Shown here: positions 16,691-24,111 of the stretch, piece after piece
Layout: each line of letters starts with the position of its first letter
Numbering within the stretch: the first letter of the stretch is position 1
Position numbers and translations under genes: made by a program
Notes under the pieces: generated by a model
The model's input: the letters and a program-made list of their open reading frames with translations, nothing else
Told to the model about the DNA's origin: nothing
Database searches by the model: none
Assembly: GCF_004354015.1 (NCBI RefSeq)
Contig: NZ_SMRU01000036.1
Location: 1-46,063, forward strand
From: Arthrobacter terricola
GTDB taxonomy: Bacteria > Actinomycetota > Actinomycetes > Actinomycetales > Micrococcaceae
Direction: 5' to 3'
DNA length: 46,063 nucleotides

Positions 16691-18343
16691 TTAGTGCGCG
16701 GAGACCGATTCCTTCGCGGCGGCCTTCGGATCCGTCAGCTTCTTGTTGGGCAACGCGAAGCTGATGAGGAACGCGATGCCGGTAAGGACCGCGGCGGTCA
16801 GCATGACGCCGTCGATCGCCTGGGCGAAGCCCTCAGTGATGGGCCGCGTGAGCACGGGGTTGGCGTGGTGCAGCCAGCTCGTGTCATTCAGGGAGTCGTT
16901 GCTGGCGCCGTTCTTGAAGAAGTCGTACAGCTTGGCGTTTGCGGGATCGGCGGCGACGGCCGGGTCCTTGAGGACCTTGAGGTAGTCGGCGCTGCCCATC
17001 GCGTCCTTCATGCCGGAAGCGATCTTGTCCGCGGCCAGGCTGAAGAGCATCGAGATGAAGACCGCGGTTCCCACGGCGCCACCCATCGAGCGGAAGAACG
17101 CGGCGGTGGACGTGCCTACGCCCATGTCTTTCGCCGGGACGGAAACCTGCATGGCCAAAGTGAGCGGCTGCATGCAGAAGCCCAGGCCGACGCCGAAGAA
17201 CACAGCGATCAGGCCGGGAACCCACAGGCCGGTGTCCACTCCGAGGGACAAGCCCATGGCGACGGCGGACGCCGTCAGGACTGCGGTGCCGATGATCGGG
17301 AAGACGCGGAAAACGCCCGACGACGAGATGGTGCGTCCCGCTGTGATGGAACCGAAGAGGATGCCCACCGTGAAGGTGATCATCAAGAGGCCGGCCTCGG
17401 TGGGGGTGAGACCCTTGACGAGCTGCAGGTACATCGGGAGCATCGCGATCGCGCCGAACATGCCGATGCCGATGATGAAGTTCAACAGCGAGGACAAGCC
17501 GAAGGTGATGTTCTTGAAGAGCCGCAACGGGATCAGGGCGTAATCGCCGGCGCGCTTCTCTACGAGCAGGAACGCGACAATACCTACGAAGCCCACGCCG
17601 TAGCAGATCCACGAGTTCGTGGAGGTCCAGCCCCAGCTGCGGCCCTGTTCGGCCACGAGGAGCAGCGGCACGATTGCCAAGGTGATGGCAGCGGCGCCCC
17701 AGTAGTCGATCTTTTGCTTGACGTGCTTTGCGGGCAGGTGCAGGAAGATGAAGACAACCACCAGTGCCGCGAGGCCGATCGGCAGGTTGATGAAGAAGAC
17801 CCAGCGCCAGCCGTCGAAGCCGAGGATGTGCGAAGCGCCGGCGAAGGCGCCGCCGATCACGGGCCCGAGCACCGAGGAAACGCCGAACACGGACATGAAG
17901 TAGCCCTGGTACTTGGCGCGGTCCTTGAGTGCGACGATGTCGCCGATGATCGTCAGTGCGAGGGCCAACAGGCCGCCGGCGCCCATGCCTTGGATGCCGC
18001 GGGCAATGGCGAGTTCGGTCATGGAGTGCACCGATCCGGCGTACAGGGAGCCGGCCAGGAAGATCAGGATGGCAGCCAGGTAGAGCGGTCGGCGGCCGAA
18101 GATGTCACTGAGCTTGCCGTACAGCGGCGTGCTGACGGTGGAGGTGATGAGGTAAGCCGTGGTGGCCCAGGCCTGGAGCGAGAGGCCATCGAGATCGTTG
18201 GCGATGGTGTAGATGGACGTGGACACGATGGTCTGGTCCAGCGATGACAGGAACATGCCGAGCATGAGGCCCACCATGACGGTGAGCGTCTGACGGTGCG
18301 TCAGGACCTCGCCGGCGGCCCGTACGGGCGTGGTTTTGGACAT
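16691..18343 (-). CDS. MFS transporter, DHA2 (EmrB/QacA) exporter
   Basis: A 550-residue 14-segment drug:proton antiporter. The helix-1 signature LGMFLSSLDQTIVSTSI (motif D1-like with the membrane-embedded Asp), motif A GKLSDIFGRRPLYL and motif C SVLGPVIGGAFA identify the DHA2 family. A loop with few hydrophobic residues near the C-terminus (about 440-500) separates the last two helices, as in QacA-like proteins. RBS GGAGAA lies upstream of ATG 18343. The promoter is covered by an inverted repeat (18380-18404), pointing to a repressor that is not adjacent. Confidence 0.88.
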   Translation of the reverse strand: MSKTTPVRAAGEVLTHRQTLTVMVGLMLGMFLSSLDQTIVSTSIYTIANDLDGLSLQAWATTAYLITSTVSTPLYGKLSDIFGRRPLYLAAILIFLAGSLYAGSVHSMTELAIARGIQGMGAGGLLALALTIIGDIVALKDRAKYQGYFMSVFGVSSVLGPVIGGAFAGASHILGFDGWRWVFFINLPIGLAALVVVFIFLHLPAKHVKQKIDYWGAAAITLAIVPLLLVAEQGRSWGWTSTNSWICYGVGFVGIVAFLLVEKRAGDYALIPLRLFKNITFGLSSLLNFIIGIGMFGAIAMLPMYLQLVKGLTPTEAGLLMITFTVGILFGSITAGRTISSSGVFRVFPIIGTAVLTASAVAMGLSLGVDTGLWVPGLIAVFFGVGLGFCMQPLTLAMQVSVPAKDMGVGTSTAAFFRSMGGAVGTAVFISMLFSLAADKIASGMKDAMGSADYLKVLKDPAVAADPANAKLYDFFKNGASNDSLNDTSWLHHANPVLTRPITEGFAQAIDGVMLTAAVLTGIAFLISFALPNKKLTDPKAAAKESVSAH

Positions 18344-18378
18344 TGCTTCTCCAAGGATGGCAGAAAAGGGGACTAAGC

Positions 18379-18407
18379 AGGATAGTTGCTTTCAGTAACT
18401 ATCCTAA
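18379..18407 (-). promoter_or_regulatory. DHA2 exporter promoter with embedded operator
   Basis: On the minus strand TTAGGA (18407-18402) and TATCCT (18384-18379) are spaced by 17 bp. GGATAGTT-N9-AACTATCC (18380-18404) overlaps both boxes, a typical repressor layout. Confidence 0.6.
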
Positions 18408-18478
18408 TCGCTCCTGTATTCCCTGTCGTACCAGAATGGAGTGACAATTGTTACCGCTTCACTGTTATCTCTCCACTG

Positions 18479-18961
18479 CTACCTCTCAACAAGGATTCCA
18501 TCCGGATCGCAGTAGATGAGGTTGCCCGGTTCGATGTGCACTCCATCGATCACCAAGGCGATGTCCACCTCGCCGCGGCCCACTTTGGAACTCTTCTTGG
18601 GATTGCTGCCAAGGGCTTTCACGCCCAAGGGCAGCTTCGCGATCGCCAGGCGATCGCGGATCGCCCCGTTGATCACGACGCCGGCCCAACCGTTCGCGAC
18701 GGCGCTTTCGGCGATCATGTCCCCCATCAGGGCCGTGCGGAGCGATCCGTAGCCGTCCACCACCAGGACGGAACCTTCGCCCGGAGTCGCCAGGACTGCC
18801 TTCACCAAGGCGTTGTCCTCGAAACACTTGATGGTGCGGACCGGGCCGTTGAAATGGGTCAAGCCACCGAGGTCCTGGAACTGAAGTGATATCGACTCGA
18901 CATCTTCGGCGCGCTCATCGTAGAGATCGGCGGTGTTGATGGGGTTCGCGGGCGTGTTCAT
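18479..18961 (-). CDS. rraA: RraA family protein (probable HMG/oxaloacetate aldolase-type enzyme)
   Basis: A 160-residue RraA-fold protein. It has the family core VVDGYGSLRTALMGDMIAESAVANGWAGVVINGAIRD, with Arg102 and Asp103 of the metal/substrate site. In E. coli RraA binds RNase E; homologues that keep the Arg-Asp pair commonly work as 4-hydroxy-4-methyl-2-oxoglutarate aldolase or oxaloacetate decarboxylase. Because the catalytic residues are kept here, the enzyme role is at least as likely. A GAGGAGG ribosome site precedes ATG 18961. It is monocistronic and divergent from the MFS gene at 19119. Confidence 0.87.
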   Translation of the reverse strand: MNTPANPINTADLYDERAEDVESISLQFQDLGGLTHFNGPVRTIKCFEDNALVKAVLATPGEGSVLVVDGYGSLRTALMGDMIAESAVANGWAGVVINGAIRDRLAIAKLPLGVKALGSNPKKSSKVGRGEVDIALVIDGVHIEPGNLIYCDPDGILVER

Positions 18962-19118
18962 CGTGCTCCTCCTCGGTCCGTTGCAGTTAACCTACCGCCA
19001 CCTGCCTGCTGCTGTTCCAGCCGGGGTAGATGTCCACATACACAAATTCGTCCCGGTCCCTGAGGGGTGCGCGGCGATAGGCTGATTCCACACGTCCTGA
19101 CGCCAGGGGAGCACTGTC

Positions 19119-20402
19119 ATGAGCTTGTCCAATGTTCCACCTACATCCGGCGTCCCGACGACGACGCTCGCCGAGCCTGTCCAGCGTGTCCGCTCCCTGT
19201 GGATCAGCGGGCTGGTGCTCGTCAATGTGGGCATCAACGCTGCCTTCTTCGGTCCGCTCCAAGTGTTGCTCGGGCAGCAGGCAATCCATTTTGACGAGGG
19301 GCAGAAGGAAGCCATCCTTGCGCTGGTCACCGGATGCGGCGCAGCGGTTTCGATGGTCGCGAACCCCCTCTTCGGAGCCTTAAGTGACCGCACCGCCTCC
19401 CGATTCGGGCGCCGGGTGCCGTGGGTGGTCTTCGGGGCCGTCCTGGGTGCCGCGGCCTTGGTAGGGCTCGCGGGTGCGCCGAACGTCGCCGTCATGACAA
19501 TCCTGTGGTGCCTTGTCCAGGCCGGCTGTAATGGTGCATACGCAGCCATTACCGCAGCCATCCCGGACCGTGTCCCAGTGCCGCAGCGGGGCACGGTGGG
19601 AGGCCTTGCTGCCATGGGCCAGACCGCTGGGATCCTTGCCGGCGCGGTGATCGCGTCGGTTGTCTCCGGGAACTTCGCCCTCGGCTTCATCGTGTGTGCC
19701 GTGGTGCTGCTTGTGAGCGTCGTCCTCTACTTTTTCAAGAACGACGACTCCGTCCTTCCCGTGGCGGAACGGCCACCTTTCAAATTGTGGGCGTTTCTCA
19801 AGCGTTTTTGGGTCTCGCCCGTCAAATATCCGGACTTTGCGTGGGCCTGGCTGACGAGGTTCCTGGTCAATGTCGGCAACCACATGGTCACGCTGTACCT
19901 GCTCTTCTTCCTCAAGGACGCCGTCCGGCTTCAGGAGACACAGGGGATCGCGCCCGAATTCGGGGTCCTCATCCTCACCGGCCTTTATGCCGTCATGGTG
20001 ATCGCCACCAGCGTGGTGGGCGGTGCTATCAGTGATCGGATGGGCAAACGCAAACCCCTCGTGATTGTCTCCTCCATTGTCATTTCCGCGGCTTCGTTGA
20101 TCCTCGCGTTCGAACCAACGTGGACGGGGGCGATTGCCGGGGCCGTGGTGCTCGGCATCGGTTTTGGGGCGTACCTCGCGGTCGACTTTGCCCTGATCTC
20201 CCAAGTCTTGCCAGCGGCTTTGGATCGCGGACGGGACCTCGGAGTGATCAATATCGCAAACTCGTTGCCCCAAGTGATCGCTCCTCCGTTGGCCTCGTTT
20301 TTCGTGGTGTCCTGGGGCGGCTACGTCTCGCTGTATGTGGCCGCGGCGGCTATCGGATTGCTCGGTGCGGTGTTCGTCGTCAAGATCAAAGGCGTCGCGT
20401 AG
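19119..20402 (+). CDS. MFS transporter
   Basis: A 427-residue membrane protein with about 12 segments. Both halves carry motif A: GALSDRTASRFGRRVPWVVFG at about residue 88 and GAISDRMGKRKPLVI at about 305. The D-R-x4-RFGRR-x-PW form resembles sugar:cation symporters and their fungal-type sucrose relatives, so sugar or glycoside import is a reasonable guess. The start is ATG 19119 with AGGGGAG upstream. A TANNNT box (TAGGCT, 19078-19083) lies about 35 bp before it. A TetR gene follows 51 bp downstream and may regulate it. Confidence 0.82.
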   Translation: MSLSNVPPTSGVPTTTLAEPVQRVRSLWISGLVLVNVGINAAFFGPLQVLLGQQAIHFDEGQKEAILALVTGCGAAVSMVANPLFGALSDRTASRFGRRVPWVVFGAVLGAAALVGLAGAPNVAVMTILWCLVQAGCNGAYAAITAAIPDRVPVPQRGTVGGLAAMGQTAGILAGAVIASVVSGNFALGFIVCAVVLLVSVVLYFFKNDDSVLPVAERPPFKLWAFLKRFWVSPVKYPDFAWAWLTRFLVNVGNHMVTLYLLFFLKDAVRLQETQGIAPEFGVLILTGLYAVMVIATSVVGGAISDRMGKRKPLVIVSSIVISAASLILAFEPTWTGAIAGAVVLGIGFGAYLAVDFALISQVLPAALDRGRDLGVINIANSLPQVIAPPLASFFVVSWGGYVSLYVAAAAIGLLGAVFVVKIKGVA

Positions 20403-20423
20403 GCGGGCTGCGCTCTCAGGGAA

Positions 20424-20452
20424 CTGACAACTTGCTGCCGTATCATTGTCAG
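20424..20452. promoter_or_regulatory. Inverted repeat over the start of the TetR gene
   Basis: CTGACAA (20424-20430) and TTGTCAG (20446-20452) are perfect arms 15 bp apart. TATCAT (20441-20446), a possible -10 box, lies 7 nt before ATG 20454. Confidence 0.5.
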
Positions 20453-20453
20453 G

Positions 20454-21122
20454 ATGCGCGCGGCCTATGGGGGGCCGGGCACTGTCCCAGAACGAAGCCC
20501 AACCAACAGAACGCCGGAAATGTCCGAACCGAACTCCCTGGAACCGTATTCGCTGGATCTGGCCGCGGGGCTGCCGCACATGGCAGCCGCCCCCACCACG
20601 CCAAGACAGCTATTGCGCTACGCCCGCATCCTGAAGACTGCCGCCGGATTCGCCCAGCGGCAGTTTGATACTGTGAGCCTTTCGGACGTGTCCACCCGGG
20701 CATACGTTCCGCTCGGGACGCTCTACAGGTACTTCCCCTCCACAGTTCATCTGATGCTCGCGGTCTTCCGGAACCAGCTCCGGGAACTGAGGGACTCCAA
20801 GCCGGCTTCGTCGCGGTCCAGCCAGCAAGAACTCACAGGGCTCGCGATGGAGATATTCCACATGCGGGTCATGCAGCCCGCCGTCGAGCATTGCCTTTCC
20901 CGCGCGTGGGATACGCGTGACGGCGACATCCCCGTGCTCCTGAAGGACATCGAGGCGCTGTCTGTCGAGATGGTCACAGCGGCAACCCGGGACCAGGGGA
21001 ATGCGCGGATTTTGCTGCACATGATCACTGGTCTGGTCCAGTCGGTCAATTGCCGCCGGCTCTCCCTTTTTGACGCCGAAAAGGACCTCAAGAACGCCTG
21101 CAAGCTGTTCGCGGCAGCGTAG
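20454..21122 (+). CDS. TetR family transcriptional regulator
   Basis: A 222-residue regulator. The helix-turn-helix reads RILKTAAGFAQRQFDTVSLSDVSTRAYVPLGTLYRYFPS, at about residues 58-97, with the family's characteristic GTLYRYF recognition helix. The N-terminal extension of about 50 residues before it is longer than usual. An alternative start at ATG 20520 would shorten it by 22 residues, but only the first ATG sits at leaderless distance from a TATCAT box. The operator-like repeat at 20424-20452 suggests autoregulation. The target could be the MFS gene just upstream. Confidence 0.84.
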   Translation: MRAAYGGPGTVPERSPTNRTPEMSEPNSLEPYSLDLAAGLPHMAAAPTTPRQLLRYARILKTAAGFAQRQFDTVSLSDVSTRAYVPLGTLYRYFPSTVHLMLAVFRNQLRELRDSKPASSRSSQQELTGLAMEIFHMRVMQPAVEHCLSRAWDTRDGDIPVLLKDIEALSVEMVTAATRDQGNARILLHMITGLVQSVNCRRLSLFDAEKDLKNACKLFAAA

Positions 21123-21142
21123 TTTTCCCGCTAATTCGCGTA

Positions 21143-21158
21143 ATTGGTCTAGACCACT
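21143..21158. promoter_or_regulatory. DasR-like operator (dre) upstream of malic enzyme
   Basis: ATTGGTCTAGACCACT matches the published Streptomyces DasR site consensus (A-S-TGGTCTAGACCA-S-T) at 15 of 16 positions. The core TGGTCTAGACCA is a perfect palindrome. A possible -35 box TTGACG follows at 21176-21181. No dasR or GlcNAc gene is in the window. Confidence 0.6.
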
Positions 21159-21208
21159 ATGACCAAAAGTATGTGTTGACGTCTGGAATTATCTAGTCTT
21201 CCTATCAA

Positions 21209-21358
21209 GCCCCTGCCTACCGAGGCAGGGGCCAAGCGGCTAGCAGCCCATATCCGCAGGAGCTTCACAGCACGGACCAGCCACCCTTGGTCCGCACCGA
21301 AGCCTCAACACCTGCCCGACGTGCCGTGGGTACACGGCTAGCCATGAGGAGACAACGA
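21209..21358 (+). other. Structured 5' leader of malic enzyme
   Basis: About 150 nt between the presumed promoter and the gene can form several hairpins: GCCCCTGCCT/AGGCAGGGGC (21209-21232, 4-nt loop), CGGACCA/TGGTCCG near 21275-21295, and GCCGTG-GGTA-CACGGC (21323-21338) next to the ribosome site. It could be an attenuator or an RNA element. I recognise no known riboswitch class. Confidence 0.35.
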
Positions 21359-21359
21359 C

Positions 21360-22553
21360 GTGTCCGTCGAAACCATCACCCCTGAACAGAACCTGACCGC
21401 CCTGGCGCTGAGCGAAGAGGAAATCTTCGCCGCCCACGAAGGCGGAAAGCTTTCCGTTTCCAGCACCGTCCCGCTTGCGGACAAGCGGGACCTTTCCATT
21501 GCCTACACTCCCGGCGTCGCCGAAGTGAGCCGGGCAATCCACGCCAAGCCCGAGCTCGCCCGCACCCACACTTGGGCCGAACGCCTGGTGGTCGTCGTCA
21601 GCGATGGCACCGCCGTCCTGGGCCTCGGAAACATCGGACCCAGCGCCTCCCTTCCCGTCATGGAAGGAAAGTCCGCCCTCTTCAAGGCCTTCGGCGACCT
21701 CGATTCCATTCCGCTCGTCCTCAACACCACCAATGTGGACGAAATCATCGAAACCCTCGTTCGCCTGCGCCCGAGCTTCGGCGCGGTGAACCTCGAGGAC
21801 ATCGCAGCGCCTCGCTGCTTCGAACTCGAAGAGCGCCTCATCGAAGCCCTCGACTGCCCGGTCATGCACGACGACCAACACGGCACTGCCGTCGTAGTCC
21901 TCGCGGCCCTGACGAACGCCGCCAAGGTGACGGGTCGCGAGCTCGAAGGCCTCAAGGTGGTCGTCTCCGGTGCGGGCGCCGCGGGCATTGCGGTTTCCGA
22001 GATCCTGTTGACCGCGGGCGTCAAGGACGTCGTCCTGCTGGACTCCAAGGGCATCATCAACGCCGAGCGCGCGGACCTGGTCAACGATTCGAGCAGCGTC
22101 AAAGCCCGGTTCGCCCGCCGCACCAACCCGCGCGGGATTTCCGGCGGCCCCGCCGAGGCTCTGCAGGGAGCGGACGTCTTCATCGGTGTTTCTTCGTCCA
22201 AGCTGGCCGAGGAGGACCTGAAGCTCATGAGCCAGGATTCAATCGTGTTCGCCCTGTCCAACCCTGATCCGGAAGTCCTTCCCGAGGTCGCGGTGAAGTA
22301 CGCGGCAGTCGTGGCCACGGGCCGCAGCGACTTCCCGAACCAGATCAACAACGTCCTCGCGTTCCCGGGCATCTTCCGCGGAGCCTTGGACGCCGGCGCA
22401 CGCCGCATCACCCCGGCAATGAAGATCGCCGCCGCCCGGGCAATCGCCGAACTCGCCGAGGAAGACCTCTCCGCCGAATACATCGTGCCGAGCCCGCTGG
22501 ATCCGCGCGTCGCTCCCGCGGTGACGGCCGCCGTCGCCGCCGCGGCCGAGTAA
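21360..22553 (+). CDS. maeB: Malic enzyme (NAD(P)-dependent, decarboxylating)
   Basis: Converts L-malate to pyruvate and CO2 with reduction of NAD(P)+, linking the TCA cycle to gluconeogenesis or NADPH supply. The 397-residue length is that of the short bacterial form without a phosphotransacetylase domain. Visible motifs are SIAYTPGVAEVSRAI with the catalytic Tyr, GTAVLGLGNIGP, CPVMHDDQHGTAVVVLAAL with the metal-binding Asp pair, and the second nucleotide fold VVVSGAGAAGIAVSEILL. Start GTG 21360 has GAGGAG upstream. NAD versus NADP preference cannot be settled by reading. It is monocistronic, behind a DasR-like site, and followed by a strong terminator. Confidence 0.92.
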   Translation: MSVETITPEQNLTALALSEEEIFAAHEGGKLSVSSTVPLADKRDLSIAYTPGVAEVSRAIHAKPELARTHTWAERLVVVVSDGTAVLGLGNIGPSASLPVMEGKSALFKAFGDLDSIPLVLNTTNVDEIIETLVRLRPSFGAVNLEDIAAPRCFELEERLIEALDCPVMHDDQHGTAVVVLAALTNAAKVTGRELEGLKVVVSGAGAAGIAVSEILLTAGVKDVVLLDSKGIINAERADLVNDSSSVKARFARRTNPRGISGGPAEALQGADVFIGVSSSKLAEEDLKLMSQDSIVFALSNPDPEVLPEVAVKYAAVVATGRSDFPNQINNVLAFPGIFRGALDAGARRITPAMKIAAARAIAELAEEDLSAEYIVPSPLDPRVAPAVTAAVAAAAE

Positions 22554-22576
22554 CGCCAACCTCGCCCGAAGATCCG

Positions 22577-22620
22577 ACGACGGCGACGCTCCCCAGGGTG
22601 GAGTCGCCGTCGTTCTTTTT
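22577..22620 (+). terminator. Terminator after malic enzyme
   Basis: ACGACGGCGAC (22577-22587) pairs with GTCGCCGTCGT (22603-22613), followed by TCTTTTTC: a canonical intrinsic terminator. Confidence 0.92.
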
Positions 22621-22636
22621 CCCGGCAGTCCACCCA

Positions 22637-22720
22637 ACGCTCGCGCAGTTCTGGTGGGTTTTTTCCCGACGCTCGCGCAGTTCTGGTGGGTTTTTTCCCG
22701 ACCCTCGCGCAGGTCTGCCC
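22637..22720. repeat. 32-bp tandem repeat, two and a half copies
   Basis: Units 22637-22668 and 22669-22700 are identical (ACGCTCGCGCAGTTCTGGTG then GGTTTTTTCCCG), and a third, partial and diverged unit runs to about 22720. It lies between the malic enzyme terminator and the DUF456 promoter. Each unit has a T6 run, so it may add termination. Confidence 0.85.
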
Positions 22721-22724
22721 AACC

Positions 22725-22730
22725 TAGACT
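22725..22730 (+). promoter_or_regulatory. -10 box of a leaderless DUF456 transcript
   Basis: TAGACT ends 6 nt before ATG 22737, and no Shine-Dalgarno sequence is present. Confidence 0.5.
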
Positions 22731-22736
22731 GGGGCA

Positions 22737-23240
22737 ATGGACGCCGAATCAGTAGTGACCGTGCTGTGCGGGCTCGCGATTGTGGTGGGCGTGATCGGCA
22801 CCATCATTCCGGTGCTGCCGGGGAGCGTCTTGATCGGCTTGAGCTTATTGGCGTGGGCTCTTTGGGGCGGTGCCGGCGCAGTGGGGTGGATAGCGTTCGG
22901 GATCGGCGCAGTGTTCGTCCTGGCGGGCATGGCATCGAGCACTGTGCTCACGGGTCGAAAACTCAAGCAGCACCGGATTCCAAATCGTTCCATTTTGGCC
23001 GGGGTAGTTCTGGGAATCGTGGGGATGTTTGTCCTTCCCGTGGTTGGTTTGTTCCTGGGATTCGCGGTAGGCCTTTTCCTGAATGAATTGCTTCGGACCA
23101 GGAAATTCAGAGGCGCAATCAAGACCAGTGCTGCCGCGCTCAAGGCCACGGGTTTGGGAATGCTGGCGGAATTCACCCTGGCGTGCTTGGCGGCAAGTAC
23201 GTGGGTGGTCGGAGTGTGGATAGCAGTCATCGCCGCTTAG
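22737..23240 (+). CDS. DUF456 membrane protein
   Basis: A 167-residue membrane protein made of Gly/Val/Leu-rich hydrophobic segments, about four to five. The opening VVGVIGTIIPVLPGSVLIGLSLLAWAL is the DUF456 signature. A positively charged loop GRKLKQHRIPNRS splits two halves that look like a repeat, each with a GxxGxxxLPVxGxxxG-like element. The function of the family is unknown. The start follows TAGACT by 6 nt. It has no operon partner. Confidence 0.85.
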   Translation: MDAESVVTVLCGLAIVVGVIGTIIPVLPGSVLIGLSLLAWALWGGAGAVGWIAFGIGAVFVLAGMASSTVLTGRKLKQHRIPNRSILAGVVLGIVGMFVLPVVGLFLGFAVGLFLNELLRTRKFRGAIKTSAAALKATGLGMLAEFTLACLAASTWVVGVWIAVIAA

Positions 23241-23356
23241 GAGCTGCGCAATTCTGGCTTAAAGGATGAATCGCCTGGCCAACGGACGAAAGGGCGCGGG
23301 ATGTGAGCGGGCGTCGGGGAAAAACCCGCCGCATCGCCTTCTAGGGTAGAAACAAA

Positions 23357-23399
23357 GGCGGCGGTCGCCCCGCGAAGGGGTGGCCGCCGTCGTGCTTTT
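23357..23399. terminator. Bidirectional terminator between DUF456 and DUF4383 genes
   Basis: GGCGGCGGTCGCCCC (23357-23371) and GGGGTGGCCGCCGTC (23377-23391) form a stem with G-U pairs and a 5-nt loop, followed by GTGCTTTTC on the plus strand, between convergent genes. Confidence 0.75.
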
Positions 23400-23424
23400 C
23401 AGTTGGTGCCGCAATCAGCCTGCG

Positions 23425-23898
23425 CTACATGGCGCGGCCTTTTGCTTCCTCCCTAATGTCCCGGCCGAGCCAGATTCCCAGGCCAACCATGACGATGCCG
23501 AGGACCAGGTGCAGCCAGTTATCGCCGCTGTTCAAGGGCACGAAGTCCGCGCTTGCGTTGGACATAACGATAAGGCCGTAGATCCACAGCAGGAGGTAAA
23601 TTGCACCGCCGAACAGAAGGTATCCACGGGCCATTCCGTCGGTCCGGGCCAGGTAAAGGCCTACAGCTCCGTACAGCAGGTGGACGATGTTGTGCAGGAT
23701 GGATACTTGGAAGACTCCAAGAAGCATGGCGCCCGAGTCATGCCCAGCGAAGGACATCGCGCCGTAATTGGTAGTGATGCCAGGAATGAATCCCAGAACA
23801 CCAACAGCCAGGAAAACCCAGCCCAAGGTGAGTGCTGTGTTGTGCAGCGTCAGCCCCATGACGTGATGGTGCTGCGCCGGGTGCGAAGCAGTAGTCAT
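23425..23898 (-). CDS. DUF4383 membrane protein
   Basis: A 157-residue protein with about four membrane segments. The HNIVHLLYGAVGLYLAR helix and the GDNWLHLVLGIVMVGLGIWLG helix are typical of DUF4383, a family of unknown function common in actinobacteria. The N-terminus is His-rich (AQHHHVMG). A GGGAGGAG ribosome site precedes ATG 23898. It is transcribed alone. Confidence 0.86.
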   Translation of the reverse strand: MTTASHPAQHHHVMGLTLHNTALTLGWVFLAVGVLGFIPGITTNYGAMSFAGHDSGAMLLGVFQVSILHNIVHLLYGAVGLYLARTDGMARGYLLFGGAIYLLLWIYGLIVMSNASADFVPLNSGDNWLHLVLGIVMVGLGIWLGRDIREEAKGRAM

Positions 23899-24048
23899 AG
23901 CTCCTCCCGATCACGATTTCCACCGGCCCTTCAGATGGAGGGCCGTATCGCGGCAAGGAGTCGGAACCCTGCCGACGAAGATATCTTACTCCCGAATGCG
24001 GCGAAAAAGAGGGGGAAGGGGTGGAACCAGCGCAGCTAGCATGGTTCT

Positions 24049-24111
24049 GTGATGCCTGACTGTTCGAGTTCCCGTCCCGGTTCCGGCCGGGCGATGGCGC
24101 GGCAAACATGA
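24049..24111 (+). CDS. Possible leader peptide overlapping the next gene (uORF)
   Basis: TAGCAT (24037-24042) is followed after 6 nt by GTG-ATG and a 20-codon frame whose TGA (24109-24111) overlaps the next gene's ATG as ATGA. The peptide is Ser/Arg/Gly-rich. The next gene has no ribosome site of its own, so translation could be coupled to this frame. It may also be the relic of a longer N-terminus. Confidence 0.35.
   Translation: MMPDCSSSRPGSGRAMARQT

Noticed and set aside
16661..18247. A frame of over 520 codons on the plus strand.
   Set aside because: It is opposite the DHA2 exporter; its product is extremely Glu/Asp/His/Gln-rich, as expected of an antisense reading of a membrane protein gene.
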